From Synechococcus sp. BIOS-E4-1 (GTDB lineage Bacteria > Cyanobacteriota > Cyanobacteriia > PCC-6307 > Cyanobiaceae), in contig NZ_CP047935.1 in the NCBI RefSeq assembly GCF_014279995.1, forward strand, positions 345,243 to 409,242: 64,000 nucleotides of DNA. Reading direction: 5' to 3'. A model generated the notes under the pieces. That model was not told the origin of the DNA. It did no database searches and saw nothing but the letters and a program-made list of their open reading frames with translations. Shown one piece after another: positions 42,814 to 53,114 of the stretch (position 1 is its first letter; the number at the start of each line of letters is the position of its first letter). A program made the translations under genes and the position numbers.

Positions 42814-44013
42814 TCAATCTGCGTCGCTGATGGCAATCATGCGTTGGATCACGTGCTCCACTACGCGATCTGGGGTTGAAGCTCCGGATGTGATGCCAAC
42901 CGTGATCGGTCCACTCGGCAAAAAGTTTGTATCACGTGTTAAATCCTCGCCAAGGGGTTTGTGCTCGATGCTGTTGTCCTCACTGATCCGCTCTGGCGTG
43001 TCGATATGGAAAGAACGAATGCCACGACTAATGGCAATTTCCTGCAGGTGGGTGGTGTTGGAGGAGTTGTACCCACCGATCACGACCATGAGATCAAGCG
43101 GTTCGTCAACCAGGGAGAACATTGCGTCCTGTCTCTCCTGGGTTGCGTCGCAGATGGTGTTGAAGGCTAAAAAATGTTCGTTCAATTGCATGGGCCCGAA
43201 CTTGCTGAGCATCGTGCGTTCAAACAGCCGGCCGATCTCTTCTGTTTCGCTTTTAAGCATGGTGGTCTGATTAGCGACACCGACACGCTCCAGATCGCGG
43301 TCCGGGTCGAAGCCTGGGGAGCAGGCATTGGCAAAACGGGCCATAAAACTCTCCCTGTCACCGTTGCCGAGGATGTAATCAGCGACGAACTGAGCTTCCT
43401 CTAGATCAAGCAGCACAAGATACGTTCCTGCAAAGGAACTGGTGGCAAGGGTTTCTTCATGTTTCACCTTGCCGTGAATAATCGATGTGAAAACATGCTT
43501 TTTGTGCTTTTCCACTGTGTTCCAAACTTTGGACACCCAGGGACATGTGGTGTCCACAATGTGGCAGCCACGATCATTGAGTAATTGCATTTCCTGCACG
43601 GTGGCCCCGAAAGCAGGAAGAATCACCACATCGCCATATTCAACACCTGAGAAATCCTTCACCCCCTGATCCACAGGGATGAAATGGACATTCATCTTGC
43701 GCAGATGATCATTCACAGAAGGGTTATGGATGATCTCATTGGTGATCCATAACCGCTCACTTGGATAGTGCTTGCGAGTCTCATAAGCCATCGCAACGGC
43801 CCGCTCCACTCCCCAGCAGAAACCGAAGGCCTCAGCGAGTCGAACGTTCAGGCGTCCATGGCTGAGTTGATACCCGTTTTCACGGATGGATCCAATCAGG
43901 CTGCTCTGGTAGGCCTGCTCCAGACTTCCAGCCACCTCATCAGCACGTCCGAAGCCACGACGGTTGTAGCGGTCGGAATTGTGAAGAGAGCGCTTGAAGG
44001 CGTGGGTATCCAT
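42814..44013 (-). CDS. ispH: 4-hydroxy-3-methylbut-2-enyl diphosphate reductase
   Basis: The last enzyme of the MEP pathway, a 4Fe-4S protein making IPP and DMAPP. The 399-residue sequence is of the longer cyanobacterial/plant type. Three cluster cysteines are visible: [22 protein letters not shown] and [13 protein letters not shown]; substrate-binding residues in [17 protein letters not shown] and [11 protein letters not shown], with [10 protein letters not shown] near the C terminus. ATG at 44013. It likely receives electrons from ferredoxin or flavodoxin. DUF1997 follows downstream. Confidence 0.96.
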   Translation of the reverse strand: MDTHAFKRSLHNSDRYNRRGFGRADEVAGSLEQAYQSSLIGSIRENGYQLSHGRLNVRLAEAFGFCWGVERAVAMAYETRKHYPSERLWITNEIIHNPSVNDHLRKMNVHFIPVDQGVKDFSGVEYGDVVILPAFGATVQEMQLLNDRGCHIVDTTCPWVSKVWNTVEKHKKHVFTSIIHGKVKHEETLATSSFAGTYLVLLDLEEAQFVADYILGNGDRESFMARFANACSPGFDPDRDLERVGVANQTTMLKSETEEIGRLFERTMLSKFGPMQLNEHFLAFNTICDATQERQDAMFSLVDEPLDLMVVIGGYNSSNTTHLQEIAISRGIRSFHIDTPERISEDNSIEHKPLGEDLTRDTNFLPSGPITVGITSGASTPDRVVEHVIQRMIAISDAD

Positions 44014-44094
44014 GGCCGCTGCAACAGTGGGATGACTCTATGGGCTGTGGGAGAAAGCTGTCTTTTTCTAGTGGCCGTACTGAACTAAACCAAG

Positions 44095-44124
44095 AAAAAA
44101 CCCCGGTCACTGTGGACCGAGGTT
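44095..44124 (-). terminator. Intrinsic terminator of the ammonium transporter gene
   Basis: Reading the minus strand: ACCTCGGTC, loop CACAGT, GACCGGGGT (one mismatch), then a six-base T run. It starts 20 bases after the transporter stop and is a textbook rho-independent form, insulating ispH downstream. Confidence 0.85.
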
Positions 44125-44144
44125 CAATGACCACGATTGGGACT

Positions 44145-45617
44145 TCAGTTGCCCGCAGAGGCGAAATCGGGATACGCCTCCATGCCGTGTTCACCGATAT
44201 CGAGGCCATTGATTTCCTCTTCTTCGGTGACGCGGATGCCGCCGAACAAGGCGCCAATGATGCTCCAGGCGATCCAGCAGGTCACCAGAGCCCAGATGGC
44301 GTAAGCCGCGCATCCAAGGGCCTGAATGCCGAGTTGTTCGATGCCACCTCCAACAAACAGGCCCAGAGGAGATCCGTCGCCCTGGATGTCAAAACCCCAG
44401 AGACCGACCACCAGTGTTCCCCAGACCCCGCAAACGCCGTGGACTGAGAAGGCGCCGACAGGATCGTCGATTCCCGCTGCGTCAAGTGCTGCAACGGAGA
44501 AGACAACAATCACTCCTCCGATCAGGCCAGCAACCCAGGAACCCACCAGGGTGAGATTGCCGCAGCCAGCGGTGATGCTGACAAGACCGGCAAGAATGCC
44601 GTTAATGATCATCGTCAGATCTGGTTTGCCGGACGTCATCGTGGAGATGACCGTTGCTCCAATGGCTCCACCAGCTGCTGCGAGCGTTGTCGTTACGGCC
44701 ACATAGGGAACCCATTGGTCCATCGCCAGCTGGGAGCCAGGGTTGAAGCCGTACCAGCCGATCCAGAGGATTAGAGCTCCAAGGGTGGCAATGGCCATGT
44801 TGTGGCCAGGAACAGCCTGAGTGCGACCGTTCACGTACTTGCCGATTCTGGGTCCGAGCAGCATGGCTCCAACCAGGCCGGCCCAGGCACCAACGGAGTG
44901 AACAATGGAGGAGCCTGCGAAATCAATGAATTCTTTGTTTCCAACGTTGTTCAGCCAGCCACCATTCCATTCCCAGCTTCCAGAAATCGGATAGATGAAC
45001 GCAGTCAGAATCAGGGAGAAAACGACGAACTCACCAAACTTGACGCGCTCGGCGACCAGTCCGGAAACGATGGTTGCAGCTGTACCAGCAAAGGCTGCCT
45101 GGAAGAGGAAGTCGACGGTGGGGACAAGGCCTCCTTCGCTGATGGTCTCAGCGGTGACTGCAGGGTCAAAGAACAGACCTTTGAAGTAAAACCAGCCATC
45201 AATGACGGATCCGCCATACATCAGCGAATAACCAATGAACCAATAAGCCGTCACTGCCAGAGCGAAGACAAACAGGTTTTTTGCAAGGATATTGACGGCA
45301 TTTTTCTGACGACACATCCCTGCTTCGACCATGGCGAAGCCGGCATTCATGAAGATCACCAGGATGGTCGCGACCAGAAGCCAGAGATTGTTCGCAAGGA
45401 AAGCTGCATTGAGTTCAGGCAGCTCCTGCGCATGGGCAGAAAGGTTGAAAACACCTAAGCCAAAGAGGGCTAAGGGTGCACAGGCCAACCACAGCATCGC
45501 TCGGTTGGATTTGAAGCCCCGAATGCTCTGAAGGAGAAGCATTGGGCCTTCGATCAGGCTTGCCTCTTGGAGGCGCGCTTTGCGCCGCCGCGATGGCGGA
45601 TGCAGAGCAGTTGTCAT
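44145..45617 (-). CDS. amt: Ammonium transporter
   Basis: 490 residues, Amt/MEP/Rh family, forming trimeric inner-membrane channels for NH3/NH4+. LVATILVIFMNAGFAMVEAG marks the first conserved helix, followed by DFAGSSIVHSVGAWAGLVGA, the helix with the first pore histidine, and FSVHGVCGVWGTLVVGLWG near the C terminus with the second pore histidine. The ATG at 45617 gives a long, Arg-rich N-terminal extension before a signal-like segment ending SAHAQELPE, cleaved in the family. The C-terminal tail EEEEINGLDIGEHGMEAYPDF is the family's regulatory tail. Nitrogen (NtcA) control is likely, but no convincing NtcA box was found upstream. A terminator follows. Confidence 0.95.
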   Translation of the reverse strand: MTTALHPPSRRRKARLQEASLIEGPMLLLQSIRGFKSNRAMLWLACAPLALFGLGVFNLSAHAQELPELNAAFLANNLWLLVATILVIFMNAGFAMVEAGMCRQKNAVNILAKNLFVFALAVTAYWFIGYSLMYGGSVIDGWFYFKGLFFDPAVTAETISEGGLVPTVDFLFQAAFAGTAATIVSGLVAERVKFGEFVVFSLILTAFIYPISGSWEWNGGWLNNVGNKEFIDFAGSSIVHSVGAWAGLVGAMLLGPRIGKYVNGRTQAVPGHNMAIATLGALILWIGWYGFNPGSQLAMDQWVPYVAVTTTLAAAGGAIGATVISTMTSGKPDLTMIINGILAGLVSITAGCGNLTLVGSWVAGLIGGVIVVFSVAALDAAGIDDPVGAFSVHGVCGVWGTLVVGLWGFDIQGDGSPLGLFVGGGIEQLGIQALGCAAYAIWALVTCWIAWSIIGALFGGIRVTEEEEINGLDIGEHGMEAYPDFASAGN

Positions 45618-45712
45618 GGAAAGAAAGCGAAACTGCAAGTTGGACGATCTCGTAACAGACCATCACTCGCCAACAAATTGCTCAATGATGAACACTTTCC
45701 GAGTCGCCGTTG

Positions 45713-46477
45713 CTACCGAATTGCTGATTGGCTTGGCTTGACTGGCCGTTGGCCCTCCCAGAGGATTCGGTCGATCTGGAAGCTGAAGGCACAGGGCACC
45801 ACTTCAACGCCTGCTTTTGAGGCCTCGCGGAACAGCTCGCCGTAGCGAGGATCCGCGCTGTCTCCAGGGGCGAAGCACGACACATCTGGGCGGCTGAGGC
45901 AGGGCACCAGAACGCCACGTGCATCAGGCAGCACGCCCATCAGCTCCTGCAGGTGTTTCTGTCCTCGTTCGGTCACTGTGTCTGGGAATAGAGCCATCGG
46001 CCCGTCGCACCAGGTGGTGTTTTTCACTTCCAGGTAGATCGGGCGTTGGTCAGGGGCTCTCTCTCCCGGAGTGAGCAGTAGATCAATGCGGCTGCGGCGG
46101 TTCTCGCCGTAGGGCACCTCAGCACGGATCCCAGCGATGGGTCCCAGCGCGTCATTGAGATAACCGGCCTCAATGGCTGCTCTGATCAGCCGATTGGGGA
46201 GAGCTGTATTGATACCGACCCAACAGGAGGTTCCATCAGCACTCGGCACTTCCGCCTGTTCCCAGGTCCAGGCCAGTTTGCGTTTGGGGGAAGGGGCGTA
46301 GCGCATCCTCACCCGACCTCCGGGGTGGAGCACACCGGTCATCGGTCCTGTGTTGGCACAGTGAGCCGTCACCACCGAACCGTCCTTGAGTTCCACATCA
46401 GCGAGAAAGCGTTTGTAGCGCTTGATCAGCATGCCCTCTGTCAGAGGGGTGAACTCAAGCAGAGGGGTGCCGGTCAT
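45713..46477 (-). CDS. sfsA: Sugar fermentation stimulation protein homologue
   Basis: 254 residues of the SfsA family: LIKRYKRFLADVEL near the start, VTAHCANTGPMTGVLHPG, a nuclease-like core with RSRIDLLL and IYLEVKNTTWCDG, FPDTVTERGQKHLQEL, then a C-terminal VPCAFSFQIDRI. The fold has a nuclease-like core with a DNA-binding OB part; SfsA was named for maltose effects in E. coli, and its true role is uncertain. ATG at 46477. It is divergent from murJ. Confidence 0.92.
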   Translation of the reverse strand: MTGTPLLEFTPLTEGMLIKRYKRFLADVELKDGSVVTAHCANTGPMTGVLHPGGRVRMRYAPSPKRKLAWTWEQAEVPSADGTSCWVGINTALPNRLIRAAIEAGYLNDALGPIAGIRAEVPYGENRRSRIDLLLTPGERAPDQRPIYLEVKNTTWCDGPMALFPDTVTERGQKHLQELMGVLPDARGVLVPCLSRPDVSCFAPGDSADPRYGELFREASKAGVEVVPCAFSFQIDRILWEGQRPVKPSQSAIR

Positions 46478-46558
46478 GGAGGCGGGCTTGCTGGCGCCAT
46501 GGTGCCTGGCGATGGACCGAAGATCTCTTCCAGTGATGGCACGGTTGAGCGGGCATCG

Positions 46559-48166
46559 ATGGGGAGATCTCTCAAGCGCATTGCTCTGGTGGTCACCTAT
46601 GGCACCTTGCTCAGCAAAGCCGGAGGCCTGATCCGTCAGCTGGTGATCGCTTCGGCATTCGGGGTGGGCGCGGCCTACGACGCTTACAACTACGCCTACA
46701 TCCTTCCGGGCTTCCTGCTGATTCTGCTGGGAGGAATCAACGGTCCGTTTCACAGCGCCATGGTCAGCGTGCTCAGCCGCCGGCCCCGTGAGGAAGGAGC
46801 TCACATCCTGGTCACGCTCAACACCACCGTGAGTGCATTGCTGCTTGTCGTGACAGTGGCGTTAGTGCTTGCCGCTGATCCTTTGATCACCTTGGTGGGT
46901 CCTGGTCTGACTCCAGAGCTGCACCGCATTGCGGTGGCGCAGTTGCAGGTGATGGCTCCCATGGCGCTGTTGGCAGGTCTGATCGGACTTGGCTTCGGAT
47001 CGCTGAATGCCGCAGATGAGTTCTGGATACCTGCAATCTCACCGCTGATGTCGAGCGTGGCGCTCGTGCTCGGGGTGGGCTTGTTGTGGTGGCAGCTCGG
47101 TGCTGAGATCGCTCTGCCCATCAATGCCCTCTGGGGGGGTGTTGTCCTGGCGCTCTCCACGCTTGTTGGGGCTCTGTTGCAGTGGCTGCTGCAGCTTCCT
47201 GCCCTGGCCCGCCAGGGGATGGCGCGCTTTCGTCTTTCCTGGGACTGGAGTCATCCCGGAGTCCGTGAGGTCTGGCGGGTCATGGGCCCCGCGACTCTGT
47301 CGTCGGGAATGCTCCAGATCAATGTGTTCACCGACATGTTCTTTGCTTCAGGCATCCTCGGTGCTGCGGCCGGCCTGAGCTATTCGAATCTGTTGGTGCA
47401 GACGCCATTGGGATTGATCTCCAATGCGCTGCTGGTGCCTTTGCTGCCAACGTTCTCCCGGCTCACTGCTCCTGCGGACCGGCTGCCGCTGATCGCCAGG
47501 ATCCGGCAGGGACTGATGCTGTCGACCGCTTCGATGCTGCCGCTGGGAGCCTTGTTTCTGGCGTTGTCGACACCCATCGTCGCCCTTGTTTATCAGCGCG
47601 GAGCGTTTGATCAACAAGCAGTGCAGCTCGTGACGGGCCTGTTGATGGCTTATGGGATCGGCATGCCCGCTTATCTGGGCCGGGATGTTCTTGTGCGTGT
47701 TTTTTATGCCCTTGGTGATGGAACAACCCCTTTCCGCCTCTCGATGGCGGGGATCGGCCTCAATGTGATCTTTGACTGGGCACTGGTGGGCGGTCCTTCC
47801 CCTTGGGGACCACAGTTCCCAATCAACCTTGGGGCCCCCGGACTGGTTCTGGCGACAGTTCTGATCAATTTGCTCACCTGCCTTGCTCTGCTGCTGGCTC
47901 TGCAGAAGCGACTGGGGGGACTGCCACTGCGTGACTGGGGACTCGATGCCCTGAAGCTCACCCTTGCTGCGGCTGCAGCAGGACTGGCGGCCTGGGCGCT
48001 CAGTGTTGGCGTCGCCTGGAGTGAGGACTTCGTTGGGCGACTCTTCCAGGTGGGGCTTTCTGGTGCGTTGGGATTATTGGTGTTTGTGCTTTGCGCTCAG
48101 GCCTTCGCCGTCCCAGAGGTCAGTGAGATCACTGCAGGTATCGCCAGGCGTTTCAGGCGTCGTTGA
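46559..48166 (+). CDS. murJ: Lipid II flippase MurJ
   Basis: A 535-residue integral membrane protein with about fourteen helices, of the MurJ/MviN family that moves lipid II across the inner membrane for peptidoglycan synthesis. Family positions: GGLIRQLVIASAFGVGAAYDAYN, INGPFHSAMVSVLS, FWIPAISPLMSS, LSYSNLLVQTPLGLISNALLVPLLPTFS and VYQRGAFDQQAV. Start ATG 46559 (MGRSLKRIALVV) matches the family; an in-frame ATG at 46499 would add a polar 20-residue extension. It overlaps the next convergent gene by 14 bases. Confidence 0.93.
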   Translation: MGRSLKRIALVVTYGTLLSKAGGLIRQLVIASAFGVGAAYDAYNYAYILPGFLLILLGGINGPFHSAMVSVLSRRPREEGAHILVTLNTTVSALLLVVTVALVLAADPLITLVGPGLTPELHRIAVAQLQVMAPMALLAGLIGLGFGSLNAADEFWIPAISPLMSSVALVLGVGLLWWQLGAEIALPINALWGGVVLALSTLVGALLQWLLQLPALARQGMARFRLSWDWSHPGVREVWRVMGPATLSSGMLQINVFTDMFFASGILGAAAGLSYSNLLVQTPLGLISNALLVPLLPTFSRLTAPADRLPLIARIRQGLMLSTASMLPLGALFLALSTPIVALVYQRGAFDQQAVQLVTGLLMAYGIGMPAYLGRDVLVRVFYALGDGTTPFRLSMAGIGLNVIFDWALVGGPSPWGPQFPINLGAPGLVLATVLINLLTCLALLLALQKRLGGLPLRDWGLDALKLTLAAAAAGLAAWALSVGVAWSEDFVGRLFQVGLSGALGLLVFVLCAQAFAVPEVSEITAGIARRFRRR

Positions 48167-48416
48167 GCCGAACCTCGCGCTCTTCACGGACCTGGATCGG
48201 CAGCTCAAGGTGCTGGCGCCCCACCAGCTGAGGTCCTTGCACGGAGAGGATCCTTGCTTCGATTCCGAATTCCCGGAACGCTGTGTCGATTTCCTGAATC
48301 AGGGCTTTTTCCACCTGTGCTTCGGGATCGACCACCTTGCCGATCAGCCGCTCACCCAGGCGCCCGAGGCGTTGACGCACCACGTCGCGAGCATTGGTGA
48401 CCTCGATGATGAGCAC
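48153..48416 (-). CDS. Conserved small protein of unknown function, SD-defined start
   Basis: 87 residues from GTG 48416: LIIEVTNARDVVRQRLGR, LGERLIGKVVDPEAQVEKAL, then FGIEARILSVQGPQLVGRQ and an acidic/basic end (REEREVRLNDA). It looks like a compact alpha/beta protein and I believe it is conserved in marine cyanobacteria, but I cannot name the family. AGGGAG at 48427-48422, five bases before the GTG, fixes this start; an upstream GTG at 48422 is inside the site. It follows DUF3181 by 25 bases on the same strand. Confidence 0.62.
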   Translation of the reverse strand: MLIIEVTNARDVVRQRLGRLGERLIGKVVDPEAQVEKALIQEIDTAFREFGIEARILSVQGPQLVGRQHLELPIQVREEREVRLNDA

Positions 48417-48441
48417 GCGCACTCCCTGAAGGTCAGCAACC

Positions 48442-48732
48442 TTATCGGCAGTGGTCCTCGAGAATCTGCTCCAACTCGGAAAGTTGAGAGGACGGCAACA
48501 AGCGTGAAAGCGGCAGTCGACTGCTCCCAGCGCCGATGGGAACCTGCACGGCTTCAAGTGCGCGTCGAGCGCAGACGGCTGGCCCCTGGTCCAGCAGAGC
48601 ACTGCATTCAATGGCGAGAGTCTCAGCCAGACCGGCATCACCGAGGTAAAGATGCCAGCCAGCAACCTGGAGATACAGCCTGTCACTCAGTGCTGCAGTG
48701 AGGTCTTTCAGGTCAGCCGCATCAAGAGTCAT
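48442..48732 (-). CDS. DUF3181 cyanobacterial protein
   Basis: 96 residues of a small cytosolic cyanobacterial family: ADLKDLTAALSDRLYLQVAGWHLYLGDAGLAETLA is the conserved N-terminal block (RLYxxVAxWHLYLxDA), then a short helical remainder (LSRLLPSSQLSELEQILEDHCR). No biochemical role is established. Starts at ATG 48732; its stop is 25 bases before the next small gene, and it follows the two-helix membrane protein gene by 30 bases, so three small genes are likely co-transcribed. Confidence 0.75.
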   Translation of the reverse strand: MTLDAADLKDLTAALSDRLYLQVAGWHLYLGDAGLAETLAIECSALLDQGPAVCARRALEAVQVPIGAGSSRLPLSRLLPSSQLSELEQILEDHCR

Positions 48733-48762
48733 GGGGAGAGGGTGTCTTGAACCATCGTGCCG

Positions 48763-49017
48763 TCAGGATTCACGGCTGTCCGCGTCCTCAATCGGGCGTT
48801 GCTTCAACACAACAGTGAGGTGGATCAACAGGGCGGCAAACCAGATTTCAGTGAAGAAATCCAGGTGATTCCATGGGTGTCTTATCGACTGGATAAACCA
48901 AAGACCGCTGTTCACTGCAGCGAAAGCCCCAGCATGCAGTGTGAAATTCACAATCCGGCTGAAGTGCCGGTACCTGGGATCCGTGTTGTCACCGGTGCCA
49001 TACCAGCGGATGGGCAT
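48763..49017 (-). CDS. Small two-helix membrane protein
   Basis: 84 residues: MPIRWYGTGDNTDPRYRHFSR continues into IVNFTLHAGAFAAVNSGLWF, a first hydrophobic segment, then FFTEIWFAALLIHLTVVLKQ, a second, with a charged tail. The layout matches the short 2TM proteins of cyanobacteria that are often annotated only as such. Conserved aromatic and His residues at the membrane edge suggest pigment or haem contact, which is speculation. ATG at 49017. Divergent from tRNA-Arg. Confidence 0.7.
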   Translation of the reverse strand: MPIRWYGTGDNTDPRYRHFSRIVNFTLHAGAFAAVNSGLWFIQSIRHPWNHLDFFTEIWFAALLIHLTVVLKQRPIEDADSRES

Positions 49018-49109
49018 TGGGAAGTGTCGTTGCAGTGCAACGATTCTGGCGCGCGGATGTGCCCCAGTTGACGAACGGCACCTTCTTGGGGTCAGATGGT
49101 GTGACGCCA

Positions 49110-49183
49110 GCGCTTGTAGCTCAGCGGATTAGAGCATCTGACTACGGATCAGAGGGTCGGGAGTTCGAATCTCTCCAGGCGCG
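49110..49183 (+). tRNA. trnR: tRNA-Arg (anticodon ACG)
   Basis: Acceptor GCGCTTG pairs with CAGGCGC (one G-T), D arm GCTC/GAGC, anticodon stem TCTGA/TCAGA around CTACGGA (anticodon ACG, read as ICG after deamination), variable loop GGGTC, T arm GGGAG-TTCGAAT-CTCTC, discriminator G. 74 bases, CCA not encoded. A terminator follows directly. Confidence 0.95.
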
Positions 49184-49190
49184 CTTGCGA

Positions 49191-49215
49191 AACTGCCTCA
49201 GGGCAGTTTTTTTTT
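49191..49215 (+). terminator. Intrinsic terminator after tRNA-Arg
   Basis: AACTGCC (49191-49197), loop TCAG, GGCAGTT (49202-49208), then an unbroken T run through 49215. Its position right after the tRNA and ahead of glyA separates the two transcripts. Confidence 0.88.
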
Positions 49216-49281
49216 GCTCACGTCCTTCCGCGTCACGGCAGGGCTCGTTGCTTACGATCGAGCAAAGCAATATTTCGACGC

Positions 49282-50571
49282 ATGGCGGATTTCGCTTCGG
49301 CCCCGATCAATGCCTCTCTGGCATCGTCCGACCCGGCCATTGCCGGTCTGATTGATCAGGAGCAGAAGCGCCAGGAGACTCATCTGGAGCTGATTGCCTC
49401 TGAGAATTTCGCGTCCAGGGCGGTGATGGAAGCTCAGGGTTCTGTGCTGACCAACAAGTACGCCGAAGGGTTGCCGAGCAAGCGCTATTACGGCGGTTGT
49501 GAGCATGTCGATGCGATTGAAGAGCTCGCGATCGAACGTGCCAAGCAGCTGTTCGGTGCAGCCTGGGCCAATGTTCAGCCTCACAGCGGTGCTCAGGCGA
49601 ATTTTGCCGTGTTCCTGGCGCTGCTTCAGCCCGGCGACACAATCATGGGTCTTGACCTATCCCATGGAGGTCATCTCACCCACGGCTCTCCCGTCAACGT
49701 CAGCGGCAAGTGGTTCAACGTGGTTCAGTACGGCGTTGCCGAGCAAACCCAGCGCCTTGATATGGAGGCGATCCGGGCATTGGCGCTCGAGCAGAAGCCG
49801 AAGCTGATTGTGTGTGGGTACTCCGCTTATCCCCGCATCATCGATTTCGCAGCGTTCCGCGCGATCGCTGATGAGGTGGGTGCCTACCTGCTTGCAGATA
49901 TGGCTCACATCGCTGGACTTGTGGCTGCTGGTGTTCATCCAAGCCCTGTCCCTCACTGCGATGTCGTGACCACCACCACACATAAAACATTGCGCGGTCC
50001 CCGTGGCGGCCTGATCCTCTGCCGCGATGCAGAGTTTGCCAAAAAATTCGACAAAGCCGTGTTTCCCGGTAGTCAGGGCGGTCCTTTGGAGCATGTCATC
50101 GCTGCCAAGGCGGTCGCCTTTGGAGAAGCGCTACTGCCTTCGTTCAAGACCTACAGCCAGCAGGTGGTGACCAATGCTTCCGCCCTGGCTGAGCGCCTGA
50201 TCGAGCGGGGCATCGATGTGGTGAGCGGTGGCACCGAGAACCATGTGGTTCTTCTCGATCTGAGGGGGATCGGCATGACCGGAAAGGTGGCGGATCTGCT
50301 CGTGAGTGATGTTCACATCACCGCCAACAAGAACACCGTTCCCTTTGACCCCGAATCTCCCTTCGTCACCAGCGGCTTGCGTCTCGGTACTGCAGCTCTC
50401 ACCACAAGGGGCTTTGATGCCGCAGCCTTCCGTGAAGTGGCGGATGTGATTGCTGACCGCTTGCTTAATCCTGAGGACGACTCCATCCAGGCACGTTGTC
50501 TGGAGAGAGTTGCCAGCCTTTGCAGCCGTTTTCCCCTCTACGCCACCGCTGCGGAGCCGGCGCTTGCCTGA
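49282..50571 (+). CDS. glyA: Serine hydroxymethyltransferase
   Basis: GlyA interconverts serine and glycine with tetrahydrofolate, supplying one-carbon units and serving photorespiratory carbon salvage. 429 residues, a normal length. Seen: [74 protein letters not shown], and [14 protein letters not shown] with the Schiff-base Lys. [15 protein letters not shown] near residue 345 belongs to the folate-binding part. ATG at 49282. Confidence 0.97.
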   Translation: MADFASAPINASLASSDPAIAGLIDQEQKRQETHLELIASENFASRAVMEAQGSVLTNKYAEGLPSKRYYGGCEHVDAIEELAIERAKQLFGAAWANVQPHSGAQANFAVFLALLQPGDTIMGLDLSHGGHLTHGSPVNVSGKWFNVVQYGVAEQTQRLDMEAIRALALEQKPKLIVCGYSAYPRIIDFAAFRAIADEVGAYLLADMAHIAGLVAAGVHPSPVPHCDVVTTTTHKTLRGPRGGLILCRDAEFAKKFDKAVFPGSQGGPLEHVIAAKAVAFGEALLPSFKTYSQQVVTNASALAERLIERGIDVVSGGTENHVVLLDLRGIGMTGKVADLLVSDVHITANKNTVPFDPESPFVTSGLRLGTAALTTRGFDAAAFREVADVIADRLLNPEDDSIQARCLERVASLCSRFPLYATAAEPALA

Positions 50572-50661
50572 CTGGACCAAGGTCCACTGGATCCTGCACA
50601 GAGGTCTGCCTAGGATCCTGTTGTCTCGTCCCCTTCAGGGTCGCCACCTCCGGAGTTCTGT

Positions 50662-51807
50662 TTGACTCTCGCGAGTACTCCCCTCGCAGTTGCTGTCGGG
50701 ATCTTCGTCTCGTCGACGTTGATCACCACAGCGATTGCGCCAATGGTGAGGCGGCTCGGACTCAGGCACGGCTTTACTGATACTCCCGACGAACGCAAGC
50801 AGCACAGCGTTCCGATGGTTCGTCTCGGCGGCATCGCCATGGTGCTCGGATTCTGCCTTGCGCTTGGTTTGACCTGGTTATTCGGGGGGTTTGGCATGCT
50901 GACCCCAGCCCGTGATCAGCTCATCTGGACAACCCTGGCTGGATCACTGTGCTTTTTCGTGATCGGCCTTGCCGACGATCTCTTTTCCTTGTCTCCCTGG
51001 CCGCGCCTGGCTGGGCAGGTCGCTGTTGCTGTGGTGGTCTGGTCACAGGGCGTTCAAATCGGTGCGATTGACCTGCCCTGGCTCTCCAGCAGCGCCGAAG
51101 CCGTCATCCTGCCTGATGTGATCAGTCTTCTTGCCACTGTGATCTGGCTTGTCGGCATCACCAATGCGATCAACTGGCTGGATGGACTCGACGGTTTGGC
51201 AGCCGGCGTCGCCGGTATTGCTGCGATCGGCCTGGTGTCAGTCAGCTTCTCTCTGCATCAGGTAGCAGCAGCTTTCCTGGCAGCATCTCTGGCTGGATGC
51301 TGTCTTGGATTCCTCAGACATAACTTCAATCCCGCCCGTATTTTCATGGGCGATGGAGGCTCCTATTTCCTGGGATTCAGTCTCGCGGCGATCAGCATCG
51401 TTGGGCCTGCCAAGGGACTCACAACGGTCAGCCTGCTATTGCCGCTGCTGATCCTTTCCCTGCCTCTGGCAGACATGTCAGCGGTGATCATGGGGCGCTT
51501 GCGCTCCGGCCGTTCACCTTTTTATCCAGACCGTCGCCATCTGCACCATCGTTTGCTGCGTGCAGGATTCAGTCATCGCAGAACCGTCCTGCTGATTTAC
51601 GTCTTCACCCAGTGGTTGGCGTCGATCGCCATGGTGGTGGCCAATGTGGAAATGCGGTTCCTCTGGCTGGCATTGGCCACAGCGATTCTCGTGGGAACCG
51701 TGATGGTGATGCAGCGTCATCGCCACAGTGAGATTGCACTTGAGGCGTCTGAGCAGGAACCTCAGCAAGAGTGCGCCCAGTCGTGCTGTTCGGATTCCCG
51801 TGGCTGA
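50662..51807 (+). CDS. MraY/WecA-family polyprenyl-phosphate sugar-1-phosphate transferase
   Basis: 381 residues, about ten or eleven membrane segments, of the enzyme family that moves a sugar-1-phosphate from a UDP-sugar to undecaprenyl phosphate on the cytoplasmic face. Catalytic motifs: [15 protein letters not shown] (DDxxD region), [33 protein letters not shown], and the [15 protein letters not shown] histidine loop. The sequence is closer to WecA-like than to MraY, so it probably initiates a surface polysaccharide. TTG at 50662 is the start. Its last bases overlap the cinA start by 8 bases. Confidence 0.86.
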   Translation: MTLASTPLAVAVGIFVSSTLITTAIAPMVRRLGLRHGFTDTPDERKQHSVPMVRLGGIAMVLGFCLALGLTWLFGGFGMLTPARDQLIWTTLAGSLCFFVIGLADDLFSLSPWPRLAGQVAVAVVVWSQGVQIGAIDLPWLSSSAEAVILPDVISLLATVIWLVGITNAINWLDGLDGLAAGVAGIAAIGLVSVSFSLHQVAAAFLAASLAGCCLGFLRHNFNPARIFMGDGGSYFLGFSLAAISIVGPAKGLTTVSLLLPLLILSLPLADMSAVIMGRLRSGRSPFYPDRRHLHHRLLRAGFSHRRTVLLIYVFTQWLASIAMVVANVEMRFLWLALATAILVGTVMVMQRHRHSEIALEASEQEPQQECAQSCCSDSRG

Positions 51808-53071
51808 AGCATCCCCTCCCTCTGGGGTGGAGATTCTCTGCATCGGAACCGAGCTGCTGCTCGGCAACATTGTTAACGGCAATGCACGCTGGCTTGCAGA
51901 GCAACTGGCAACGCTTGGATTGCCTCATTACCGACAAACCGTCGTGGGGGACAACCGTGAACGTTTGATCGCTGAGGTGCAGGCCATCTCCCGCCGTTCA
52001 CGGGTGCTGATCACCACCGGAGGCCTGGGTCCGACGCCCGACGACCTCACCACCGAAGCGATTGCCGCTGCGTTCTCCACAGCGTTGGAGGAGCGCCATG
52101 AGGTCTGGGACGACATCACTGCCAAAGCCCGCAGTCGCGGCCGGCAGGCTGGACCCGAGACACGCCGGCAGGCTTTATTGCCGCTTAGTGCAGCTCTTCT
52201 CCCTAACGCCACTGGAACGGCTCCAGGAATGATCTGGTCCCCGGTGGAGGGATTCACTGTGCTCACCTTCCCAGGAGTGCCCAGCGAGATGAGGGCGATG
52301 TGGCAAGCCACTGCAGTGCCGTGGTTTGAACAATCCGGGCTGTCCAAAGGAGTGTTCAGCAGTCGATTGATGCGTTTTTGGGGCATCGGTGAGTCCAGCC
52401 TTGCTGAGCAGCTCCATGATCTGCTGGATCAGACCAATCCCACGGTGGCTCCCTATGCCGGTCGTGGTGAGGTCAAACTGCGCATCACGGCCCATGCCTC
52501 AGCCGAAGTTGAGGCTCTGAGGCTGCTGGATTCCACAGAAGCTGAGCTGCGTCAACGCACCGGCAAGCTCTGTTTTGGCTGTGATGAGCAGTCGCTGGCT
52601 TGTGTGGTGCTCGAACAGCTGCGCATGCGGAAACAAACGCTTGCGGTCGCTGAATCCTGCACCGGCGGTGGGCTGGGGGCTGAACTCACGGCGGTCCCAG
52701 GATCCTCCGATGTTCTGCTGGGCGGAGTGATTGCCTACTCCAATGCCGTCAAACAGCATTTGCTAGGTGTTTCAGCGGAGCTTCTTGAGCAGTTCGGGGC
52801 GGTCAGTGATCCTGTGGCTCAAGCCATGGCGGAGGGGGCGCGTCGCGTCACGGGGAGCGACTGGTCGATGGCGATCACAGGTATTGCCGGCCCTGGGGGT
52901 GGCACAGATGAGAAGCCTGTTGGGTTGGTGCACATCGCCGTCGCTGGTCCCGATGGTTGTTTCAGTCAGCCCATCCGTCTGGGTGAAACGCGCGGAAGGA
53001 ACTGGGTCCGGACCGTGAGCGTCGGAGAGGCTCTCAATCGATTGCGGTTGCGTCTGATGGAGGCTGGGTAA
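51800..53071 (+). CDS. cinA: CinA-like protein (NMN deamidase/ADP-ribose pyrophosphatase domains)
   Basis: 423 residues: N-terminal molybdopterin-binding-like domain ([44 protein letters not shown]) and a C-terminal CinA domain ([47 protein letters not shown]). CinA domains act as nicotinamide mononucleotide deamidases in NAD recycling; the N-terminal domain is a Nudix-like COG1058 pyrophosphatase in some. GTG at 51800 overlaps the preceding gene's end by eight bases (GTGGCTGA), a translational coupling. Confidence 0.92.
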   Translation: MAEASPPSGVEILCIGTELLLGNIVNGNARWLAEQLATLGLPHYRQTVVGDNRERLIAEVQAISRRSRVLITTGGLGPTPDDLTTEAIAAAFSTALEERHEVWDDITAKARSRGRQAGPETRRQALLPLSAALLPNATGTAPGMIWSPVEGFTVLTFPGVPSEMRAMWQATAVPWFEQSGLSKGVFSSRLMRFWGIGESSLAEQLHDLLDQTNPTVAPYAGRGEVKLRITAHASAEVEALRLLDSTEAELRQRTGKLCFGCDEQSLACVVLEQLRMRKQTLAVAESCTGGGLGAELTAVPGSSDVLLGGVIAYSNAVKQHLLGVSAELLEQFGAVSDPVAQAMAEGARRVTGSDWSMAITGIAGPGGGTDEKPVGLVHIAVAGPDGCFSQPIRLGETRGRNWVRTVSVGEALNRLRLRLMEAG

Positions 53072-53114
53072 TGGATGTCGGCGATTAGTGTTGGCTGTTG
53101 ACGGCTGACATCGG

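Noticed and set aside
45618-45712. Possible NtcA site upstream of the ammonium transporter
   Set aside because: The best match is TGA-N8-TAC, not the consensus GTA-N8-TAC; not convincing without start-site data.
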